A DNA stretch of 64,000 nucleotides from Halobacteriales archaeon QS_8_69_73. Its GTDB lineage: Archaea; Halobacteriota; Halobacteria; Halobacteriales; Haloarculaceae. Positions 48,717 to 56,900 of this stretch are shown piece by piece. Under the pieces are notes generated by a model, which worked only from the letters and a program-made list of their open reading frames with translations, ran no database searches and was not told where the DNA came from. The DNA is taken from assembly GCA_003022945.1 (NCBI GenBank), contig PXRZ01000055.1:1-64000 (forward strand), written 5' to 3'. The translations under genes and the position numbers were made by a program. Position 1 is the stretch's first letter. Every line of letters begins with the position of its first letter.

Positions 48717-49545
48717 ATGCTCGACGAAGCAGCCATTCGTCGGCGAGCTCGGGAACTCGGGGTGCGAACTGACTACGTCGAGAAGGACTACGTCAACTCA
48801 TGGGTGCTGTACGGCATCTACACGACCGCCTTCGGCGACGACCTGCTCTTCAAAGGCGGAACCGCCCTCAGCAAACTCTACTTCCCGGAAACGTGGCGAT
48901 ACTCCGAGGGCCTGGATTTTACCGTCGACGGAATCTTTAGCGGCACGGAATCGGAGCTACGTGCGGCCCTGGAAACGGCGTCGCGTCGGTCCGGGATCGA
49001 GTTCTCGGTCGACGAGTTCTACGAGGGGAACGACGGCGGGTTATCCGACCTACTACGTCGAGGCATCCATCCAGTATCGCGCGATGTTCGACCACAAGAA
49101 CACGACCGAACTCAACATCATGAGCGACGAGGTCGTCGCCGCAACGCCCGCCGAGCACACCCACGACTATCAGGACGTCAATTCGTTCTCACTGCAGGCG
49201 TACTCGCTGGCCGAAATCTTCGCCGAGAAACTCCGGACGATCTACCAGCGCTCTCGCGGGCGGGACTACTACGACCTGTATCAGATCGTCATCGGAAACG
49301 AGACGCCACCGGCTGAAACGGTGGCCGCTATGTTCGACGCGAAGCGAGCCCACGCACCCGATGAGTCCTACCACACACCGCCGGAACCCAGCGGGGGGCT
49401 TCCAGTCGCTGCCACGGAGAGCATCGCTGACGACTGGAAAATGGCGATACCCGAACTCGTGGCAGATCCTCCAGTACTGGAGACGGTCCGGAAGCGACTC
49501 AACGCGTATCTCGTCGAAATCCTCGCTCCGGTGCTCGACGAGTGA
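48717..49545 (+). pseudogene. abiEii: AbiEii nucleotidyltransferase toxin, one-base insertion
   Basis: From ATG 48717: RELGVRTDYVEKDYVNSWVLYGIYTTAFGDDLLFKGGTALSKLYFPETWRYSEGLDFTVDG carries the AbiEii signature K-GGTAL-K and S-DLDF (here EGLDF). In a GGG run near 49040 one extra base shifts the frame; the continuation YYVEASIQYRAMFDHKNTTELNIMSDE and IFAEKLRTIYQRSRGRDYYDLY (motif RDxYDLY) runs to a stop at 49545. The catalytic GS-like motif is GGTAL and one Asp is Gly (EGLDF), so activity may be weakened even if the indel is an artefact. Toxins of this family transfer nucleotides to tRNA acceptor ends. Confidence 0.8.
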
Positions 49546-49688
49546 GAGAGGAGCCGGGCCCGACTACCGGACTCAAGCGCAGCATTCACTCCGGCAGCTC
49601 GACGACCTCTCTCCCCGGTCTGAATATCCCGGCTCTCGTCGAGCGTCTGTCGTCCTTTCTCGAACAATCATTTGGCCCTCTTTTATAA

Positions 49689-49765
49689 TTAGTCACTCGA
49701 TTCAGGCCGTTCAATGATCGCCTCGACGCGGTCAAGTCGCTCGTCGAGTTTGCGTTCTTTGGCTA
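49689..49765 (-). pseudogene. xseB: xseB (exonuclease VII small subunit) fragment
   Basis: About 25 codons (KERKLDERLDRVEAIIERPESSD) end at TAA 49689-49691. LDERLDRVEAIIE is the first helix of ExoVII small subunit; the remaining two thirds (the L-EA--L-EEG helix) are missing. Sits directly downstream of the xseA relic, as xseB does in intact operons. Confidence 0.55.
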
Positions 49766-49768
49766 TTA

Positions 49769-50772
49769 TTACACCACCTGCCAGAGGATGAGCGCGAGCA
49801 GCAGGAGCACTAACACTGCGACGGCCATCTTGTAGTAGATGAGTCTGTGTTCGCCCGCGGCGAGCTCTCGGTCGTGTTCGTACTCCTGTTCAAACGTCTC
49901 GAGTGCATCTTCGAGTTCGAGTTAATCGTTGTTCGCGTCGACGAATTCCGTCCGTGACCTGGTAAAATACTCGCCCGCCCGGGTCGGCGTGATCGCTGCC
50001 ATGTCCGCTACCTTATCGGCGATGAACTGGTCGTCCGTGTAGCCGACGGCCGTGACGGTGGGTTGTACTCGCGGTGAAGAGCGCCTCCGCCACCGCCTCC
50101 GTGTTGAACGCCTTCAGATCCGTGTCGCTGCCGCCACCGCGGCCGGCGATGATGAGGTCAACGTCCTTGTGGCGGTCCAAGTGGTGAACGCTGTTGGCGA
50201 TCGACCGAGGAGCACGGTCGCCTTGCACGCTTGCGTCCTTGACGAGGATATCCACGGTAGGATCCCGGCCGTGGATCGCAGTCTTAAATCATCACGAGCG
50301 TCGCCCTGGAGCAATGTGACGACACCGATCCGTTCTGGGAACCTCGGTGGGGTCTGCTTGCAGTCGTTATTAAACCACCTGCGCTGTTCGAGTTCGTTCT
50401 CGAGGCGGACGACGGCCGCCGCCTGATCGCCCTCCCCGACGGCTGTTACCTCCAGGGTTTGAGGCTGATCTTCCCGCCCTCATATAGAAGTCGAGTTCCC
50501 TTCGAGGATGACCTCCATACCGTCTTCGAGATCATAGCCATGTTCCAGTGTTGGCTCTGCTAGGAGCACGCAAGGGAGGTCTGTTTGCCGTCGGTGAGGA
50601 TGAAGTAGATGGCCGTATCCCGCTCGCTTTTATCTATTACCTTGCGCATACAGCGGACGCCGTGGAGACTCTTTTTGGAGTCGACGACATCGTCAATCCG
50701 GTCGTTTAGCTCTCCGACCGTGAGTAGATTGTCCTTCGAGGGGGCATCATCCATTTCGGCCGTCTCGCCCAT
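49769..50772 (-). pseudogene. xseA: xseA (exonuclease VII large subunit) pseudogene
   Basis: The N-terminal OB fold is recognisable from ATG 50772 (LLTVGELNDRIDDVVDSKKSLHGVRCMRKVIDKSERDTAIYFILTDG), ending early. Further down the minus strand, in changing frames with stops, come EGDQAAAVVRLENELEQRRWF, PPRFPERIGVVTLLQGDARDD, then VDILVKDASVQGDRAPRSIANSVHHLDRHKDVDLIIAGRGGGSDTDLKAFNTEAVAEALF, the ExoVII catalytic GRGGGS core. A coil and a hydrophobic tail (YYKMAVAVLVLLLLALILWQVV) end it at 49769. It has lost at least three frames and carries a stop. It once degraded single-stranded DNA. Confidence 0.75.
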
Positions 50773-50914
50773 TGGCGATCGTTCTGAATGGAATATCGCA
50801 GGTGTCGCTATCTTAATTTTGGGCCGGTGTTAGACGACCAAGTGAAACCGAGATTGAAGATAGCGGGGCCTAATAGGCCAGTCCAAACCAAGAGGGTGGC
50901 CTCAATGAGCTATT

Positions 50915-51136
50915 CTAACAAGGTCGAATATCTCGCCAACGAACATCTACTGTGTTGCCATTATCTAACTCAACTCGGTAAAGAATCGAATCCCGCTCAT
51001 CACCTGTTGATAGACCAGCGTCGTCATTCATACTCCCTTTAATCTCCCCAGTTTGGCCATGAAGTTGTGCAAAATCTGGATCACTCTGATCCGGAATGTT
51101 GAGACGGACGCGGTCTCCCACTTCAAACCCACTCAT
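50915..51136 (-). CDS. Small SH3-like/L21e-like halophile protein
   Basis: 73 residues (MSGFEVGDRVRLNIPDQSDPDFAQLHGQTGEIKGSMNDDAG...YRVELDNGNTVDVRWRDIRPC). G-RVRL-IPD...HG--G-I...Y-VELD-G--VDVRW-D-RP is a KOW/SH3-type barrel pattern found in small haloarchaeal proteins, often on plasmids and in islands. Appears intact and is probably expressed. Possible nucleic acid or protein binding; no enzymatic features. The ending RPC is one residue from the usual RPP. Confidence 0.65.
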   Translation of the reverse strand: MSGFEVGDRVRLNIPDQSDPDFAQLHGQTGEIKGSMNDDAGLSTGDERDSILYRVELDNGNTVDVRWRDIRPC

Positions 51137-51368
51137 CAGCCCACTCTTCGTACTAATTGGTGAAAATATTGGGGATTAATCCCATAGCCTGTTGATGAAG
51201 GGGAGTTGAATTCACTCTAAAAATTCTGTGAGGGATGGGGTGTAAGTTGGCTCCCGCCACTGACCGAATCTCCATTTACGTGCAAGGGTTGGTGCGTATT
51301 CTATTTGAATTCCGCATAGGTCGACCTGTAGAATGGAGGCAGTAATATTGTCTCGAGGGATAAATACA

Positions 51369-51376
51369 TTTAAATA
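51369..51376 (+). promoter_or_regulatory. TATA box of TaqI-like methyltransferase gene
   Basis: TTTAAATA 24-31 bp upstream of ATG 51400 within a highly AT-rich leader (51331-51399), ideal spacing for a leaderless start. Confidence 0.6.
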
Positions 51377-51399
51377 CAATCCAGTGAATATACTTTCTA

Positions 51400-52836
51400 A
51401 TGAAGGGGTTCGTCAAGACACCAAATCAGATTGCTCAGCGAATGGTAGAACTTCTCTTCAGGGAGTCAACCCCCTCCAAGGGAGATCAAATTCTCTTTCC
51501 AGGCGTAGGGGAGGGACCCTTTATCAAAGCGATCCAAGACTACTGTCTTAACCATGACCATCCTATCCCAGAAGGAATTGCGTGTGACACCCATAAAGGC
51601 CGACTCGAGAAGGCTCGTAGTCAGTTTGAGGGTCTACCAATTCAGTTTGAGCAGTTTGATTTCTTAGGCCGCAGGCAGGGCATAGGACAATTTGATTATA
51701 TCATCGGAAACCCACCTTACGTCCCAATCACGGAGATCAGGGAGTCAAAAAAGGAGAATTACCGCGATCGGTTTAAAACTGCAAAAGGCCGATTTGATCT
51801 CTATCTGTTGTTCTTTGAACAAGGGTTAAACTTGCTGAATGACGGGGGGAGGTTGGCATTTATTACGCCAGAAAAATTCGAGTACACTGAGACAGCCAGT
51901 GCCCTCCGGCAACAATTTGATGTATACCATCTAGAGCGATTAGAGCATGTCAGTGAGGGCTCTTTTCCGAGCCATATAACATATCCAATAATATCTATTG
52001 TCAGTAACACATCCCTGAATGGAACGACAGTAGTACCCCGGAAGGGAAATGCACGTGACGTTTCGCTTCCATCCGATGGATCCCGATGGTCTCAGCTCGT
52101 TCGCGATATCGACCCAGACCTTGATTCGACCGGTGTCACACTGGGTGAAGTAACGAGCCGAATTAGCCCTGGAGTAGCGACGGGGGCTGATTCTGTATTC
52201 GTATTCTCATCCGAAAAAGCACCTTCAGAACTAGAGCTGTGGAGTGTGCCAACTATTTCGGGAAAAGGACTTGAGCAGCAGCCGATTTCCGAATCCGTTG
52301 AGCCGATTGCAAAATTCATCTGTCCCTATGATAGCTCAGGCGATCTCCTCGATGAATCGGATCTCGACACATTTGGTGAATGGCTCAATGACGTGCATCG
52401 GTCAAGATTAGAAAAAAGGTCGTGCTTTCAAAAAGGAAAACGAGATTGGTATGCATGGCACGAAAATCCGCCGATGGATCAAATGTTGCAGGAGAAAATC
52501 CTCTTCCGAGATATAACTGACAGTCCTCGCTTTTGGGTAGATAAAGGAGGGGATATTATTCCTCGCCATTCGGTGTATTATCTGGTTCCTCAGGAGGGTG
52601 TTGATATTACAGGATTACAGGCATATCTGAATACGGGCCAAGTCGAACGGTGGCTGCAGGCAAACTGTGATCATGCTCGTAATGGGTACCTCAGGCTCCA
52701 ATCCAAGGTACTCAGAGACCTCCCAGTTCCAAGACGATTCTGTAGTAGCTATCAAACTGAACAAACATCATCCAGCTCAGATAGCCCGACCGACAGTTCA
52801 AAGATGAATGCAGCAGAGCAAACGGATGATGACTAA
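51400..52836 (+). CDS. N6-adenine DNA methyltransferase (TaqI/Eco57I-like)
   Basis: 478 residues. SAM site motif I is FPGVGEG (33-39), with ACDTHKGR as motif II. The catalytic motif IV is DYIIGNPPYVPI (NPPY 104-107), with GGRLAFITPEKFEYTETASALRQQF in the next strands. The C-terminal half (about 230-460) is a TaqI-like target recognition part (VTLGEVTSRISPGVATGADSVFVF; FRDITDSPRFWVDKGGDIIPRHSVYYLVP; LQAYLNTGQVERWLQANCDHARNGYLRLQSKVLRDLPVP). N6-adenine methylation of a specific site, alone or paired with the overlapping gene, which would make an R-M-like or AlbA-regulated unit. Low GC and AT-rich third positions mark foreign origin. Confidence 0.85.
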   Translation: MKGFVKTPNQIAQRMVELLFRESTPSKGDQILFPGVGEGPFIKAIQDYCLNHDHPIPEGIACDTHKGRLEKARSQFEGLPIQFEQFDFLGRRQGIGQFDYIIGNPPYVPITEIRESKKENYRDRFKTAKGRFDLYLLFFEQGLNLLNDGGRLAFITPEKFEYTETASALRQQFDVYHLERLEHVSEGSFPSHITYPIISIVSNTSLNGTTVVPRKGNARDVSLPSDGSRWSQLVRDIDPDLDSTGVTLGEVTSRISPGVATGADSVFVFSSEKAPSELELWSVPTISGKGLEQQPISESVEPIAKFICPYDSSGDLLDESDLDTFGEWLNDVHRSRLEKRSCFQKGKRDWYAWHENPPMDQMLQEKILFRDITDSPRFWVDKGGDIIPRHSVYYLVPQEGVDITGLQAYLNTGQVERWLQANCDHARNGYLRLQSKVLRDLPVPRRFCSSYQTEQTSSSSDSPTDSSKMNAAEQTDDD

Positions 52837-53936
52837 TACAGACGACACCCATTCACTTCCAAGCCGAGTCATAGAGCTATTCCAAGAAGAAAAATACTCG
52901 GAATACGGGAGAAAGCAAACCGATGTAATTTGCGAAGCTGTGGGAAACGATGTTCTATCAAAGAGTGATACCTTGCTTGAAGCAGCTCGGGCAGGAGAAT
53001 TAGTCGCTGAACGGAATTACACACCTTCTGGACACAGTTTCTACCACGATGTCGATTACGTAGTTGGCACCCCAACTGACCCCGCACAGCGGCAAATAAC
53101 GGGAGAAGCCGAACTAAACTTCGGGAACGTAGATGATGTCTGGTTAGCCCTTAATGTCGAATCGGTCGTCTTCTCGCCGAACAAAAATTGGAAAAACCGC
53201 GGAAAGGAGATCCATTCCTTCTATCTTGGAGTCTATGATACTGCTCCACTTGCAGCGACTGGTAGTGTTGTCATTTTAAACGTCGAAGACTTAGATAGGA
53301 GTCCTGACGAGATAATCGAGGGTTATCAGGAGTTCGAGTTCGCTGATGGTTCAATAGTACAAAGTCTCGACTCGCTCGCAATCCTCCCTATTAGATACAA
53401 TGAAGAAGCCCCTCAAGAAGCCGAGTTGGAAACTGGTCTCCTATCGGAGGATGATGAGTTACACTACACATCATTCATAGACGTACTCTCAGGGGCTCTA
53501 GAACGGCGATTTCGGGGGGAGTTTCGGGTCTCTCCAGACAGTGTAGAAACCGTCCTCTCACGACAAGAAAGCGACGTGCTTGAATTCAAAGAACAACTCC
53601 CGGACCACCGTGATAAAGTCGCTCAGGAAGTGGCTGCGCTCGCAAATTATGAAGGTGGGAGCATCCTGTTTGGTGTTGACGACTCCGGTACTCCAGTCGG
53701 CCTTGATTCCATCAACCAGGTGGAAGAGACGGTAGCGAATATCCTGAGTGAAGGTCCTCTCAAACGTCATTCGAAACATAGAAAAAGCCCGTGTCGAAGG
53801 AGCAGACATCCTCATTATCAACGTAGATCGAGCAACGGCAGCACCGGTTGACGTCGACGGCACGTTCTTCGTACGGACGGGAACAACCACTGATAGACTG
53901 ACTGGACGGAAAATTCTGGACCGATTCCCACGGTGA
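52826..53936 (+). pseudogene. AlbA_2 (Schlafen-like) protein, late frameshift
   Basis: Start ATG 52826 or 52829 overlaps the stop of the methyltransferase gene. Residues about 1-220 are a novel alpha/beta region (HSFYHDVDYVVGTPTDPAQRQITGEAELNFGNVDDVWLALNVESVVFSP; IVQSLDSLAILPIRYNEE). An AlbA_2 / Schlafen-AlbA domain follows (ESDVLEFKEQLPDHRDKVAQEVAALANYEGGSILFGVDDSGTPVGLD, VLEFKE and N-EGG-ILFGVDD being its signature). Near 53755 the frame shifts by one; the rest (NVIRNIEKARVEGADILIINVDRATAAP, GTFFVRTGTTTDRLTGRKILDRFP) ends at 53934-53936. The shift falls between conserved blocks, so it may be an artefact. It could be the restriction or sensor partner of the methyltransferase. Confidence 0.72.
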
Positions 53937-53981
53937 GCTAGAGTCCGTGGCCGGCTTAGGCCGTTTGGCTCAACTACAGCG

Positions 53982-56900
53982 CTAGATCTGTCCCCAGAGG
54001 TCGGAAACTTCGTTCGGCGACGAGACGCTCAGATACCGATAATTCATCTGTAGCAATCGCTGGCGCTTTTCCTCGTCGTCTGCTTGGACGTGTTCTTTCT
54101 GATGATCTGGGCCATCAACGAATACCACAATCGGTTGGGATCGTCCTGCAGACTCATAGAAGAAGTCGGCTTCGACCACCGGTTCCTCGCCATCGTATAT
54201 CGTCTTTTGCGCCTCGTCTGGTAGGGGATAGCCTTCCTCCCGCACTCGCTCAAGGACATCGCGTTCTAAGGTAGATTCACAGGCACTCCGAAGCCCCTGA
54301 TATCGCTCCTCATCGTAGGTACAGTCAGTTGGGTTCAGGGTCAACGACTGTGTCCCTCGAAGCCACGGCATGACTAGTTCTCTGTCGAATAGAGGATGTT
54401 CACGCTGATTGTAGTATGACATCAGACACTCGTAACAGGCTCGCTCACATCCATCGGGATCGTTGGCGTGAAGCACATCAACTGCCTCTCGAATTGCTCG
54501 AGAGAAGCGGTTCTTAGTTGGATCAGTTAGGTCATGCAGCGCACCAGCACCGCCCTCGCTTGTCTCGTGGACCACGATAGTGAGATCGCCATGGTCACCC
54601 GGCGCCGGCTTTATGAAGGTCGATATCTCCTGCTCGTCAAGATCGAATTCGACGAGAATTCCCTGATAGAGGGCTTCTTTGAGCGTGTGGAAGAAGGATT
54701 CAGATCGATTGCCATCAATCTGACCGGGAAGGGGCGTCGTCACCGTCACGGTATCGTGTCTGCCTTCAGTGTAGAGTTCGATTCCTTCGCGAATTGCGTC
54801 CACGTCTGCATTCGCATAACAGCCGTCGTCAACGTGATTTTCGATCTGATTATAGCTCGTGAGCCACCGGTTACACTCCGTACATAGGGCAAAGCCCTGA
54901 AGCTCGTCGTCATCCCGGCCACGGATGCCGGAGTTGACCGTGACTATCCGCGCATTCGATTCATATGTGACGTTGCCTGAAACCCCATCGCCCGCTAGTT
55001 CGTACTCGGTTTCATTCCGGCGTTCGTAGTACTGTTCGATGTCGTAGCCCTCTCTCTGCCTCTCTTCGTCATCGCTGGTGATGTTTTCCTCCGGGCGAGC
55101 ACGCTGGTCTGGTAGCTCCATTGCGTTCGGGTTTGTGTGAACGCCGCCGAACGTCTCCTTACAGGCTGGGCAGCCTGCTGCCTCTTGGGCATCATCACCC
55201 ATCAGAATCGTCTCACAAGCTGGACAAACGATCTTGTGGCGAGTCACCGGGTCGGCATCCCGAGTCTTTGGTCTGGCATATTTGACGCCGTGTCGTTCCC
55301 CACGGTAGTATACGTGATTTCCTGGGGCGAACTCGCGGATCGCCTGAGCTTCGTCTCGCTGGATGTCATCCTCAAGTGTCGTGAACCCGAGTGTGCAGTT
55401 CGACCGAGGGAAGCCGTAATTAGGCAGGAATCCCTGTGAGCGGAGATACTGGTAGGAGTAGAATCGCTTGCCACCATCCCGCATGTTCTCGAGGCGGCGT
55501 TCTATCGCGTCACGTTCCTGTCGTTCGAGGTACTCGCCGCCTTCGGCCCCAAGTTTCTTGTTTAGCCGGCGAAGCTCTCGGGTCAATCGACTGTATTCGA
55601 TGCGCCAGGGGTCGAACGCTTCGTCGAATTCGTCGACGAATCCATCGACACGTTCCTCGATGAATTCGTCGCTAAACCAGTCAGTGTATTCCGTCTGTTG
55701 GCGCTCTCTGCTGAAGGCTTGTTTGACGGCCTGGATGATATCGTCGCGGTTCGATGCTACCGCGGATTCCAGGTCGTTACGATAACTCCCGTACAGCTCG
55801 TAACTGTTCTCAGTTGCCTTGATATCCAGAATCTGTTTGATCTTCCCCTGTAGCTTGAAGTCGATCACTTCGAGCACGAGGGCATTGATGTGTGCCTCCA
55901 GGAGATCCTGGTTGTTGAGGAGGAACGTCGGTGGAGAGATTTCGCCAGCAATGATCCGCTCCGGACGTTGGTAGAAATACTGATCATGCGAAGCACGGCC
56001 GAAACCGCTCCCACAGAACGTGGTCACGAGCGATGGCTGATTCTGACGCCCTGCCCGCCCCGAGCGCTGGGCATAATTGCTGGGGTTCGGCGGCACATTA
56101 CGCATAAAGACGTTCGACAGATCGCCGATGTCGATGCCGAGCTCCATCGTGGGGGTACAGACGATCGTATTCAGGTTCCCTCCCTCCTCCTGGAACTGCG
56201 TTTCTAACTTCTTTCGGAGCTCGCCTTCGATCTGCCCACTGTGCTCGGCGGCGAAGATGTCGACTGCATCTTCGAACGAGAGCGTGTATAATTCGTGGAA
56301 GTACGAATCTCGGAGATCGGTCTGCTCCGGCGTTACATTTCCACAGCTACTGTTGAGACACATCTCGAGACGATCTCGGGTAACGACGGTCTTGCACTTC
56401 GGACAGACAGAAACATCGCTCGGATCGTGGGGAACCAACTTAACGAGCCCAGAGTTGAGCATGTAAGCTTTGCGCCCTCGATAGATAGGGGCTTCAACCA
56501 ATAGGGGAAGCTCATTAGGGTCGCTCAGGAGATCTCGCACTCCTTCGATAACCTCGGCAGCTCGATCCGAATCGACGTCTAACGCCCTGGTCGTCCACTT
56601 GACGTGGCGGGAACGCCAATCGGTGAACCGGTGGATCTGTTCGGTGCCGCTGGTGTCTGCCGCGTCGCTGAATCCTTCAGGGAACCGGAAGAATTGCTGC
56701 TTATGGAATTGCGTATCGTCATCGAGGTTATTGATTACGTCTCTCCGGAAATCCCCGAAGTTGGTGAAGATATCGTGGTTGAGTGCCGCAGTCCGACGGA
56801 ACAAATCGAGGAACGCCTTGCAGTATTCGTGGCGGACGGCTGGGTCGGCGTCAGCTAATTCCGGTATATCATCCCAGACTTCGTCGATTGCGGCGAGGTC

